Source: an uncultured Thermoproteales archaeon (GTDB taxonomy: Archaea; Thermoproteota; Thermoprotei; Thermoproteales; Thermoproteaceae). From it: a stretch of 16,788 nt of DNA. Where the stretch lies: assembly GCA_946480885.1 (NCBI GenBank), contig CAMLLK010000003.1, forward strand, positions 1 to 16,788, in the 5' to 3' direction. A program made the position numbers and the translations under genes. Numbering within the stretch: position 1 is the stretch's first letter; each line of letters starts with the position of its first letter. Shown here piece after piece: positions 7,009-13,854 of this stretch. The notes under the pieces are model-generated. The model did no database searches. It was not told where the DNA came from and worked only from the letters and a program-made list of their open reading frames with translations.

Positions 7009-7920
7009 ATGGCTGGAACAGAGGGCCCATTAATATTAAGAGAGGGTGGTTATACATATGTAAAAAGCCCAGTTGATTGGCTCGCAATCGACGTATTGGC
7101 AGTGTTGACGGTCTTGTGGATTTTAGGCACTCTTTGGTACAAAGGAGTAAAACAAGCGAATTTAATGAGATATCCACAAATAGAGGCGTTGATTACATAC
7201 CCCGAGTGGGACCAGAAGCTACTTAGAAATAAGCCGAGTATAGGAGCCAAAGCCATTCCGTTGTTTTTCAAAGTATTGTTCTACGACGTATTGGCTATGA
7301 ATATTTTAAAATGTGAACGTGGAAAATCAGCCGCGGAAGTAGTACACACAAGAGGGGCTAAGCGGACGGCGAAATTGATGATGGTGTGGGGCTTCGTCTT
7401 TGCGGGGATATCTACGACATTAGCCTTCCTCACCTTCCCCCATAACTACATCGTATTGGATTTAACACACCCAGCCCGTATCTTTGGCATGTTAGGAGGA
7501 GTTTTAATAATCGTCGGCTCCCTCCTCTGGCTCTCTGTTAGATACAAAGAGGCGAATTATAGAGGCGTCTGGGACTTAATAGGCGCCGACTATTTACCAG
7601 TAATTATTTTCTTAATCGGCGTCTCGGGCTTTGCCTTACAAGCCGCGATATATCTATATGGAATGGAACTAATGAATAATGGAGAGGTTAGCCCAGCCAC
7701 ATGGGCCTTCTTTGTAGCTTCTACACACTTCCACGCCATACCCATTGCCATGTTCTTTATCTTATTCTTTTGGACAAAGGCCGACCACATTGTCTACAGA
7801 ATCTTCTGGCGTATATACGAATACGCAGATAAAGACTTCGCAGGTAAAAACACCAGGCTACCCCCAACAGACCTCCACCCATTGAACAAGACAGGTAAAC
7901 AAATACAGCCAGGATACTAA
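7009..7920 (+). CDS. NarI/QmoC/DsrM-like membrane subunit (putative quinol-linked anchor of APS or sulfite reduction)
   Basis: This 303-residue protein has five to six likely membrane helices, near residues 24-43, 123-143, 155-176, 195-217 and 235-257, with a weaker one near 83-100. The block RGAKRTAKLMMVWGF, then THPARIFGMLGG, then a final helix ending near KADHIVYRIF resembles the membrane domain of QmoC and related NarI-like proteins such as DsrM and HdrE as I remember them. Those bind haem b and take electrons from quinol. Histidines available for haem are H113, H145, H154, H240, H242 and H260. Relatives usually have a histidine just before the WGF block, and here that place holds K/L. 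The gene is divergent from aprBA, so it may anchor AprBA, or pair with the DsrK encoded 4.5 kb away. AprM-like is a third option. Confidence 0.7.
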   Translation: MAGTEGPLILREGGYTYVKSPVDWLAIDVLAVLTVLWILGTLWYKGVKQANLMRYPQIEALITYPEWDQKLLRNKPSIGAKAIPLFFKVLFYDVLAMNILKCERGKSAAEVVHTRGAKRTAKLMMVWGFVFAGISTTLAFLTFPHNYIVLDLTHPARIFGMLGGVLIIVGSLLWLSVRYKEANYRGVWDLIGADYLPVIIFLIGVSGFALQAAIYLYGMELMNNGEVSPATWAFFVASTHFHAIPIAMFFILFFWTKADHIVYRIFWRIYEYADKDFAGKNTRLPPTDLHPLNKTGKQIQPGY

Positions 7921-7926
7921 AGCCAA

Positions 7927-7940
7927 TTTTTCAATTTTTT
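7927..7940 (+). terminator. T-rich terminator after the NarI-like gene
   Basis: Two T-runs (T5 and T6) lie within 20 nt of the TAA at 7918-7920, without a hairpin, as is usual for archaeal termination. Confidence 0.4.
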
Positions 7941-7967
7941 AGACACGCTTTTCTAATATCCAAGCGG

Positions 7968-8035
7968 TTGTACACGTCTACATAAAGACTTTACACTGTT
8001 TATATTTTTTGTACACTTTATATATTTAGTGTAAA
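7968..8035. repeat. Repeated TTGTACAC and an 8-bp inverted repeat upstream of the YeiH-type transporter gene
   Basis: TTGTACAC occurs twice, at 7968-7975 and 8009-8016, 41 bp apart. TTTACACT at 7990-7997 and AGTGTAAA at 8028-8035 form a perfect 8-bp inverted repeat around the second copy. The cluster lies 60-130 bp before the transporter start. It could be an operator array, but a role has not been shown. The AT-rich setting makes chance repeats more likely. Confidence 0.35.
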
Positions 8036-8068
8036 TATTTTTAATAACACACAGACGAGAAATAAGAC

Positions 8069-8078
8069 ATTTAAATAA
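8069..8078 (+). promoter_or_regulatory. TATA box of the YeiH-type transporter gene
   Basis: ATTTAAATAA is centred about 24 nt before the ATG at 8097. There is no ribosome site, so a leaderless transcript is likely. Confidence 0.5.
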
Positions 8079-8096
8079 TGTTTATACATAATTCAT

Positions 8097-9572
8097 ATGT
8101 CCCAATCTAGAAAAATAGATTGGAGTTCTTTGTGGAAGAAAGAAGACTGGTGGGCACTATGGCTAGGACTACTGTTATTTATAATCAGCTTAACGTTCCT
8201 CGCTACTAAATTTAACCCGCTGGGCTTTGTGCCAAGGGTAGCGATTTGGCTAGATCCAACTAAGTCTATTCGGATTATTGGTGGAGAAGCATGGGAATGG
8301 GTCGGGGCTGTGGGCTCAATCTTACTACTATATCTCGTTATGTTAACTATTTGTACCATAGGCGCGGTTGCGATGGGTTGGAAAGTCAAGAGGTTTGTAG
8401 CTGCATTTACTATAATATTCTTCTTGACATATTTCTTATGGTGGATAGGCCACTATGCCTATATAGCTGCGACGCCAGATAGATATAAGGCGTTAGGAAT
8501 AGAGTGGAGCCTAAGCCTCACTGGCGAGGCGGGTTACTTATTTGCATTAATAGTAGGCCTTATTATTTCTAATTTCTTTAGAAGAGCCGCTTCGTTTCTC
8601 GCCGAGGCGGCGCGGCCAGAGTGGTATGTCAAAACTGCAATTATCCTACTAGGCGTCGGAATTGGCATTAAGACAGTAACAGCTCTAGGCATGGCAATTC
8701 ACGTAGTCTTGAGAGGCTTCACAGCAATTATTGAAGCATACCTCCTCTACTGGCCCATAGTGTATCTCTTAGCTAGAAAAGTCTTCAAAATCGACAGAAA
8801 GTGGTCAGCCACTTTGGCGTCGGGCATATCAATATGTGGAGTGTCTGCCGCCATAGCTACAGCAGCCGCCATCGGCGCCCCGGCGTATGTACCCGTCACT
8901 ATCGCCTCTTTAGTAGTCGTCTGGGCCGTCATAGAGTTATTAATACTGCCCTGGATCGCCTGGGCTTTTCTATGGACACAACCTATGGTAGCCGGCGCGT
9001 GGATGGGCCTCGCCGTGAAGACAGACGGAGCGGCAATTGCAAGCGGCGCAATCACAGAGGCTTTGATTACAGCCAGGACAATCTCTGAAATAGGCGTAGA
9101 GTACGAGGCCGGATGGATACTCATGGCTACTACTACAACAAAGGCCTTTATCGATATGTTTATCGGCATATGGGCCTTTGTCCTCGCAGTAGCGTGGGTT
9201 TACTTCATAGAGAGGAAGCCCGGCGAGAAAGTGCCGAAGATAACTATTTGGTATAGATTCCCCAAGTTTATCCTAGGCTTCTTCTTCACATGGCTCTTCA
9301 TAGCATTCCTAGGCCTACAGGCCGGCGTCCCCCTAGCAGATCTGAGGGCAGTACAAGGCCCACTCGACGAGATGAGAAAATATTTCTTCGCACTGACCTT
9401 TATGTCAATTGGATTAATTACAGACTTTAGAAAATTCAAAGAGTGGGGCGTACACAAGTTAGCCGCAGTATACGGCATTACGTTGTTTGGAATAATTGTA
9501 TGGGTGGCGTTATTTATCTCATGGGTGTTCTTCCACGACGTATATCCACCTTGGAAGACAGTAAGTGGATAG
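8097..9572 (+). CDS. YeiH/UPF0324-family putative sulfate transporter (PSE family)
   Basis: This 491-residue integral membrane protein has about eleven helices. The diagnostic family stretch GISICGVSAAIATAAAIGAP lies at residues 243-262, preceded by VKTAIILLGVGIG near 178-190 and followed by a TTTTKA segment at 345-350 where relatives have a TVKL-like motif. The family is named putative sulfate exporter, and members in sulfate reducers are often suggested to carry sulfate or sulfite. It is longer than the roughly 350-residue E. coli YeiH, mainly through an N-terminal extension of two to three extra helices and a tryptophan-rich cytoplasmic start. The gene shares strand and context with the NarI-like gene but has its own promoter. 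Direction and substrate are inference. Confidence 0.88.
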   Translation: MSQSRKIDWSSLWKKEDWWALWLGLLLFIISLTFLATKFNPLGFVPRVAIWLDPTKSIRIIGGEAWEWVGAVGSILLLYLVMLTICTIGAVAMGWKVKRFVAAFTIIFFLTYFLWWIGHYAYIAATPDRYKALGIEWSLSLTGEAGYLFALIVGLIISNFFRRAASFLAEAARPEWYVKTAIILLGVGIGIKTVTALGMAIHVVLRGFTAIIEAYLLYWPIVYLLARKVFKIDRKWSATLASGISICGVSAAIATAAAIGAPAYVPVTIASLVVVWAVIELLILPWIAWAFLWTQPMVAGAWMGLAVKTDGAAIASGAITEALITARTISEIGVEYEAGWILMATTTTKAFIDMFIGIWAFVLAVAWVYFIERKPGEKVPKITIWYRFPKFILGFFFTWLFIAFLGLQAGVPLADLRAVQGPLDEMRKYFFALTFMSIGLITDFRKFKEWGVHKLAAVYGITLFGIIVWVALFISWVFFHDVYPPWKTVSG

Positions 9573-9576
9573 GGCC

Positions 9577-9795
9577 ATGACCGCGGCAGAAAAGAAAGCC
9601 CCCGGCGAGGCGTATGAAGAATTTCTACCAATTGAGAAAAAACTCGTCTTAGTAACACTCACAATAGCTATAATACTATTAGCCGCCTTCCTTTACTTTA
9701 TCTATTTCATATTCCCACCGCCTCCAACAGAAAACCCATTCAAAGTAGCAATAGGCGGCCTAATCGCAGTGAAGATCTTTAGAAAAAGAAGTTAA
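9577..9795 (+). CDS. Small single-helix membrane protein, possible accessory subunit of the YeiH-type transporter
   Basis: This 72-residue ORF begins with ATG four bases after the transporter stop; a GTG at 9565 in the same frame overlaps the transporter and is less likely. It has a charged N-terminus, one membrane helix at about residues 23-46, a four-proline stretch, then a short tail ending in the basic residues KIFRKRS. By the positive-inside rule the C-terminus is probably cytoplasmic. I do not recognise a family. The tight spacing suggests co-translation and a structural or regulatory role with the transporter. Confidence 0.65.
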   Translation: MTAAEKKAPGEAYEEFLPIEKKLVLVTLTIAIILLAAFLYFIYFIFPPPPTENPFKVAIGGLIAVKIFRKRS

Positions 9796-9816
9796 AAAAA
9801 CCTATTTTTCTTTTAT
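9794..9816. terminator. Compact bidirectional terminator between convergent genes
   Basis: Stop codons of the convergent genes are only 6 bp apart. An A7 run (T7 on the minus strand) at 9794-9800 serves the minus gene, and T-rich sequence at 9805-9816 serves the plus gene. Each terminator therefore lies in or beside the other gene's end. Confidence 0.4.
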
Positions 9817-10230
9817 CTCTTTTAAGTGTTCATCCATACAGCTACCAACGCTTTTTAGAAGTGTAATAAGTATACCTAGACCTCTCTGAACCTCCGGGTC
9901 TCTAAGCGCAGAGATTAGCCCCGTGAGGCCTATCTTAGGAGCTCCGTCTTCAGCCACTTTTCTCAACGCCTTACTAGTGCATATAATGCCGCCGTGTGCA
10001 GCCGCTTGCAGTGCGTTCATATCCGCCGCGTCGAGTACGTATAGGAGAGAGGCAATTGGTGCTATGAGTTTAAACACCTCAATGTCGACCATTAAGTCTG
10101 GCAGCTTCTCCATGATTGGTTTGACAGGCAAAAATGTGAGAGACAACTCCTCAACCATTTTCTTCAACTCAGCGACTTCATTCAATAGTTTCTCGTACTC
10201 GGCCTTTGGGATAACTACTACCTCCGTCAT
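9802..10230 (-). CDS. DUF1641 family protein, partner of sulfide:quinone oxidoreductase
   Basis: This is a 142-residue soluble protein. An N-terminal coiled-coil-like helix (KAEYEKLLNEVAELKKMVEE) precedes a helical domain ending in the DUF1641 signature GLTGLISALRDPEVQRGLGILITLL. Genes of this family are typically found beside FAD-dependent sulfide:quinone oxidoreductases and formate dehydrogenases; their function is unknown. I chose ATG 10230 because it overlaps the sqr stop by 4 bp and has GGGGAGGG just upstream. An ATG at 10251 in the same frame has no ribosome site. It probably binds the oxidoreductase or its membrane site. Confidence 0.88.
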   Translation of the reverse strand: MTEVVVIPKAEYEKLLNEVAELKKMVEELSLTFLPVKPIMEKLPDLMVDIEVFKLIAPIASLLYVLDAADMNALQAAAHGGIICTSKALRKVAEDGAPKIGLTGLISALRDPEVQRGLGILITLLKSVGSCMDEHLKEIKEK

Positions 10231-11387
10231 GGCGCCCTCCCCAGAAGCCATCCAAAGTATAACTTTTCAAACATCTCTTTTAATACTCTCAACGCAGGTG
10301 CCGGCGGAAGGAAGGTACAGTCTGGGTACGGCTTTTGTTTTTTCACAAATGGAGTGAAGTCACAAGCCGCAGCCATGCCGAAGCCGCCAGTGTCCATCAC
10401 ACACGTCCCCACTATTCTAAAATTAGGTTTGCCAAGAGAGGCCCCGATTAAATCACTTAGGATATTACTAACCACGTAGGGGGCATAGCTGTGGAGAATC
10501 GTACCTGCCATACCCACTGGGACGTTTGGAGCCGCCACGTCGCCTATGACATACACGTCGTCGTATTTCTCACTTCTAAAGTCGCCGTTGGCGGGATTCC
10601 TCGGCGCAGCCCAGCCGTTTTTCACTAAGTCACTATCTAAAACAGGGTCTGGCGCCTTGTGCGGCGGCGTTATAAGCGCCAAGTCGAATTTTATAACCTC
10701 GCCGCTGGAGGTCTCTAGCGAGTTTTCAGAAATGGTTTTAATAGCTGGGTTCTGCCCCACCCCTATGTAATTAATATTCATATTTTCTAACATCTTCGAC
10801 ATTGTCCTAATACCTAACGGGCCGAAAGACTCAAACGGCTTCTTCCAGGGGTGCACCACAACTATTTCAACCTTGTCTCTGACCCCCCTCGTCGTAAAGT
10901 AGTAATGCGCCATGATGGCTAACTCAAACGGGGCAGGTGGACATCTATAAGGCATTGAGTACGCACCAATTACCAATCTGCCACTTTTTAGTCGTGAAAT
11001 AGCCTCTGCGGTCTTCAACGCAGGCTCCATCTCCCACGTATGTAAATAGCTGCCCCCCACCGTCTCGGCGCCAAGCGATACTACTAACACGTCGTAGGTT
11101 AAATCGCCGGCTGTAGTCTTCACTTTTCTATTCGCGGCGTCTATCTTCAACACTTTTGCATTTACAAACTTAACGCCGCGCCGTTCGACATATTCAAGAG
11201 GCATCGATATCTGCTCAGGCCTTCTGTGGCCAAAGGCAACGTAGAGATAAGACGGCCTCAACTCAGTCCTCTCCTTGACGTCTACTAACGTAATCTCCAC
11301 ATCCTGCGGCCCCACTATATCTCTAACCTCTTTGCTTATCAACAAACCCCCAGTGCCGCCCCCCAGAACCAGTAGTTTTTTCGGCAT
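10227..11387 (-). CDS. sqr: Sulfide:quinone oxidoreductase-like flavoprotein
   Basis: This 386-residue protein is of the disulfide-reductase-type flavoprotein family. The N-terminal FAD-binding motif is VLGGGTGGLLISKE (about residues 7-20), and the second FAD contact is YVIGDVAAPNVPVG (279-292). C149 in YRCPPAP and a C-terminal cysteine, C329 or C342, are good candidates for the redox-active pair of SQR. The hydrophobic C-terminal helix near 366-381 fits peripheral membrane attachment. The enzyme would oxidise sulfide to sulfur or polysulfide and reduce quinone. It is followed by DUF1641 with a 4-bp overlap. Flavocytochrome c or a polysulfide-linked oxidoreductase remain alternatives. It starts at ATG 11387 behind a TATA-like box 24 nt upstream. 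Confidence 0.85.
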   Translation of the reverse strand: MPKKLLVLGGGTGGLLISKEVRDIVGPQDVEITLVDVKERTELRPSYLYVAFGHRRPEQISMPLEYVERRGVKFVNAKVLKIDAANRKVKTTAGDLTYDVLVVSLGAETVGGSYLHTWEMEPALKTAEAISRLKSGRLVIGAYSMPYRCPPAPFELAIMAHYYFTTRGVRDKVEIVVVHPWKKPFESFGPLGIRTMSKMLENMNINYIGVGQNPAIKTISENSLETSSGEVIKFDLALITPPHKAPDPVLDSDLVKNGWAAPRNPANGDFRSEKYDDVYVIGDVAAPNVPVGMAGTILHSYAPYVVSNILSDLIGASLGKPNFRIVGTCVMDTGGFGMAAACDFTPFVKKQKPYPDCTFLPPAPALRVLKEMFEKLYFGWLLGRAP

Positions 11388-11405
11388 ATGGAGAGTCTAA
11401 GTGGC

Positions 11406-11415
11406 AAATATAAAT
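11406..11415 (-). promoter_or_regulatory. TATA box of the sqr-DUF1641 unit
   Basis: The minus strand reads ATTTATATTT, centred about 24 nt before the sqr ATG at 11387, consistent with a leaderless transcript. Confidence 0.45.
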
Positions 11416-11432
11416 TTTTCTTCAAATATGGT

Positions 11433-11450
11433 TAAATATATATTTATAAA
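11433..11450 (+). promoter_or_regulatory. Unassigned TATA-rich element
   Basis: An 18-bp stretch of only A and T (TAAATATATATTTATAAA) lies too far from both flanking genes to be their promoter. It could drive the candidate RNA that follows on the plus strand. Confidence 0.25.
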
Positions 11451-11466
11451 TACAAACTAGAGGATA

Positions 11467-11580
11467 ATTCTCATCAGTAGAAAAACAGAAAGAGCCCCAG
11501 GCTTCTTGGATTAAGAAGATTGAGACTTGACGAAGTCTAGCCAAAACGTGGACATCGGCCGCAGAGGCAATTAATTTTTT
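11467..11580 (+). ncRNA. Candidate small RNA with two tandem hairpins
   Basis: Between sqr and the zinc-ribbon gene lies a stretch richer in G+C than its surroundings. It contains two perfect 6-bp hairpins four bases apart: CTTCTT/AAGAAG at 11502-11518 with a 5-nt loop, and AGACTT/AAGTCT at 11523-11538 with a GACG loop. A TATA-rich element lies about 25 nt before the proposed start, and a T6 run at 11575-11580 could end the transcript. No C/D or H/ACA box set was found. The strand, ends and existence of the RNA are inference. A minus-strand frame without a convincing start also stays open through part of it. Confidence 0.25.
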
Positions 11581-11589
11581 ATACGATAA

Positions 11590-11598
11590 ATTTATATA
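11590..11598 (+). promoter_or_regulatory. TATA box of the zinc-ribbon gene
   Basis: ATTTATATA is centred about 25 nt before the ATG at 11619, with no ribosome site, so a leaderless transcript is expected. Confidence 0.5.
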
Positions 11599-11618
11599 TT
11601 TTTTATAAAATATTTAAT

Positions 11619-11891
11619 ATGTCAAGGCGAAATTCAAAAAATCTAGAAAGCCAAAGAGACTCTTCTAAATGTGGAAGACGTGGTGTGGTTAAATGCCCCT
11701 TCTGTGGCTACGAGGCGTATGTAAACTGCTTTAAGCTACTGCGTGAGCCCTGGAGATATGGATTCTACGAGGTCAAGAGGCTAGAGTGTCCAAAGTGTGA
11801 AAATGTGTTTATGTGGTACGAGGGCGTCTCGCCAAGAGGTAAATATGTTGTATTTGCAATAAGGGAGAGGCGAAGAGATAAGACATGTTAA
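11619..11891 (+). CDS. Small zinc-ribbon protein
   Basis: This 90-residue basic protein has two CxxC knuckles, KCPFCGYEA at about 25-33 and ECPKCENVF at 56-64, separated by 26 residues. That is the spacing of a zinc ribbon, and the ribbon ends in GVSPRGKYVVFAIRERRR. The N-terminus is serine/arginine-rich and probably disordered. Similar crenarchaeal zinc-ribbon proteins exist, but I cannot name the family. Nucleic-acid binding, for example as a small regulator, is likely. It is a single gene with its own TATA box, not linked by spacing to the sulfur genes. Confidence 0.75.
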   Translation: MSRRNSKNLESQRDSSKCGRRGVVKCPFCGYEAYVNCFKLLREPWRYGFYEVKRLECPKCENVFMWYEGVSPRGKYVVFAIRERRRDKTC

Positions 11892-12376
11892 AAATCTCTA
11901 AAATATTCACAGAGAGACTACCCGACCGTTATAGATCCCTAGGCGCGGCTTAGCTATAGACCACTTCTTCTAGAAATATGAAGGCTATACAAGTATAGCC
12001 GCATCCTCTCCCGTAAACTTCCTCACTCTTATTCAAAACGCAACCGCTATCGCTCGCAGCTTGGTCGTAATTTCAACTACCAACATAGAGACAAACATCA
12101 AGTGTTTGAGAACATAGCCTCACGAAGGCATGACAAGTACGTCGCTGAGCTCATTGCCTATGTAGCACCTGTCTACACAATGATATCCTAATGGCGAACT
12201 ACATGCCAGAGGACAGACGCTATTTTGAGTAGAATTTTCCCTTTAATACTAGCTGGGGCATACATAGCCGACTGATAAATCGCTTTGTCTATTCTCATTT
12301 TTCTAACACACGCCGGAGTTCTGACAGCTCTTTGAAAAATGGTGAGATATAACTCTCGATTTTGAAAAGCTTAATT
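11892..12376. other. 485-bp region without an intact gene
   Basis: No intact gene is visible here. The right two thirds hold the degenerate transposase-like frames described separately. The left 100 bp hold nothing I can name, apart from several in-frame stops. The last 25 bp form the 3' flank of dsrK, without a strong T-run. Confidence 0.6.
11985..12352 (+). pseudogene. Degenerate tnpB-like (IS200/IS605 OrfB) remnant
   Basis: Two plus-strand frames give protein-like text. Frame A (11982-12191, TAA at 12189) reads ILSRKLPHSYSKRN, then QHRDKHQVFENIA, then RRHDKYVAELIAY. Frame B (from about 12191 to the TAA at 12350) has an internal TAG at 12230 and reads NTSWGIHSRLINRF. These recall successive TnpB blocks: the LSRK...SKN basic helix, the RRDFLHKLA stretch, the YDVVAVEDL catalytic block and the DASWGEFRRLLEYK stretch. 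The catalytic glutamate block is not intact, the frame shifts once and the N- and C-terminal parts are gone. I saw no terminal hairpins or flanking repeats. The assignment is by eye and could be wrong. Confidence 0.4.
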
Positions 12377-13840
12377 TTAGACTACAATAGCTTTGTATAC
12401 TAAGTCCATTAGTCCGGAGTAGGTGATGTTTTTGTGGTACTCTTTGTTGAGGTGGGGTATTGTGTGGCTGAGCTGGGCTTTACAGATGGCGCATGATCTG
12501 ACTATGTGGTTTGCTTGGACTTTTACCGCGTCTTCGTACCAGTTCTTTGCGTATTCTATCCTTATGGTCAACAGCTCGTCTGTCAATAAGCCGCCGCCTC
12601 CTCCACAACACCAAGTCTTTTCTCTATTGTTTGGCGACTCGACCCACTTCTTTACTACGTGGCTAATGATAAACCTAGGCTCGTCCATTAAGTCTCCGCC
12701 TCTCGCATAGTTGCAAGAGTCTTGGTATGTATATACAATATCTCCGTTAGCCTCTGGGTTGAGTTTAATCTTCCCTTTCTTTATCGCGTCTATTACTAAG
12801 TGGAATATATGCATTGTTTTCACCCCCCTCTTCTCGATCTCGGGACCCGTGTAGTTCTTAAAGGCACGCCACCCGTGGCCGCACTCACCCGCTATTACGT
12901 ACCTCACCCCTAGACGCTCGACTGCCTTAACGGCCTTTTGTCCAATATATTTTAAATGGTGTTCTGTAGAAAATAGGCCGAAGTTAGCCAGCTCGGCTAA
13001 CTCTGTAGAAAACGCATACTTAATCCCCAGGAGGTGGAGGAATAACATATACCCCTTTAAAGTTTCTAGGTTTGTGAAAAAGTCTGCAGAGGGTGGTATG
13101 AGCAAAGCGATAGGCCAGTCGCCGCTCTCTTTAGAGACTTCTCCAACTAGTTGGTCTCCTCTATACTTTAACATCTTGCCCTGGTCGTCGCGGTAGATGT
13201 AGTACTCAACCTCTACTTTCTTCTCCTCTTTTATCTCACTAGCTGCGAATGTTATGGCCTTTATCACTGCCAGAGGCTTCATCCCAAGATTTGTGCCAGT
13301 CCTCTCCATTGCGTCTATAACAGTGGCGACGTACTTCGACACTATCCCCGCCTCATACATAACACTTCTCACTGTACGTGTCAAATCCGCCTGGTCTATA
13401 CCAAATGGACAGGCGTAGGCACATTTTCTACACTCTACACAGAGGTAGTAATATGTGTATATCTTCTCTAAATGCTCTTCGTCTAGCTCCTTAGCGCCTA
13501 CTAGAGACCCAAAAATCTTACCACTTAGCGACTTCGACTTTAAAAACGCGCGGAGTAGCTCGGCTCTACCCACCGGAGAGTTGTAGATATCTTTTGTCCT
13601 GACGTAGGTGGGGCAGTTGTCTAGACATACCCCACAGTGGACACATACATCTACTGCCATTCTCACATTTCTATTTCTCTCAACCTCTTCCAGAATTCTC
13701 TTTTTAACATATTCCACCGGGTTCGGCGGCAGTTCTAGACCTACTCTCTGGTGTAAAGTCTTTACTAAATCTTCCTTTGCCTTAAGTGTCTTAAAATTCG
13801 AGACGTCGCCCATTTTGAACACCGTAGAGCCGTGTGTCAT
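12377..13840 (-). CDS. dsrK: DsrK: HdrD-like iron-sulfur subunit of the DsrMK(JOP) complex
   Basis: This 487-residue cytoplasmic protein carries two ferredoxin-type [4Fe-4S] sets, C66/C69/C72/C76 and C134/C137/C140/C144. A single CCG-type site follows: DSCNYARGG (C376), WCCGGGGGLL (C411, C412) and SCAIC (C450, C453), plus GECGHGWRA at C320, a segment typical of DsrK. HdrD has two CCG domains, so one full site here favours DsrK. The catalytic noncanonical cluster is thought to reduce the DsrC trisulfide with electrons from quinol through a DsrM-like haem b subunit. The gene is single, 155 bp downstream of dsrC on the same strand, with a TATA-like box at 13855-13865. ATG 13813 is an alternative start. 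Confidence 0.93.
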   Translation of the reverse strand: MTHGSTVFKMGDVSNFKTLKAKEDLVKTLHQRVGLELPPNPVEYVKKRILEEVERNRNVRMAVDVCVHCGVCLDNCPTYVRTKDIYNSPVGRAELLRAFLKSKSLSGKIFGSLVGAKELDEEHLEKIYTYYYLCVECRKCAYACPFGIDQADLTRTVRSVMYEAGIVSKYVATVIDAMERTGTNLGMKPLAVIKAITFAASEIKEEKKVEVEYYIYRDDQGKMLKYRGDQLVGEVSKESGDWPIALLIPPSADFFTNLETLKGYMLFLHLLGIKYAFSTELAELANFGLFSTEHHLKYIGQKAVKAVERLGVRYVIAGECGHGWRAFKNYTGPEIEKRGVKTMHIFHLVIDAIKKGKIKLNPEANGDIVYTYQDSCNYARGGDLMDEPRFIISHVVKKWVESPNNREKTWCCGGGGGLLTDELLTIRIEYAKNWYEDAVKVQANHIVRSCAICKAQLSHTIPHLNKEYHKNITYSGLMDLVYKAIVV

Positions 13841-13854
13841 TGAGATTAGTGGCG

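Noticed and set aside
8747..9169. Minus-strand 140-residue open frame inside the YeiH-type transporter gene
   Set aside because: It is an antisense shadow of a well-supported membrane-protein gene, and no start signal or recognisable motif was seen.
9200..9658. Minus-strand 152-residue open frame across the end of the transporter gene
   Set aside because: It is antisense to two coherent genes with tight spacing and has no motif of its own.
9923..10357. Plus-strand 144-residue open frame over DUF1641 and sqr
   Set aside because: The opposite strand carries recognisable domains with a 4-bp overlap; this serine-rich translation is a typical shadow.
11450..11490. C/D box guide RNA on the minus strand (TGATGA core near 11470)
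   Set aside because: No CTGA D box or D' / C' pair lies at a suitable distance.
11427..11608. Minus-strand coding sequence through the hairpin region
   Set aside because: The frame is open for about 60 codons but has no convincing start, ribosome site or recognised motif; it was kept only as a caveat to the RNA candidate.
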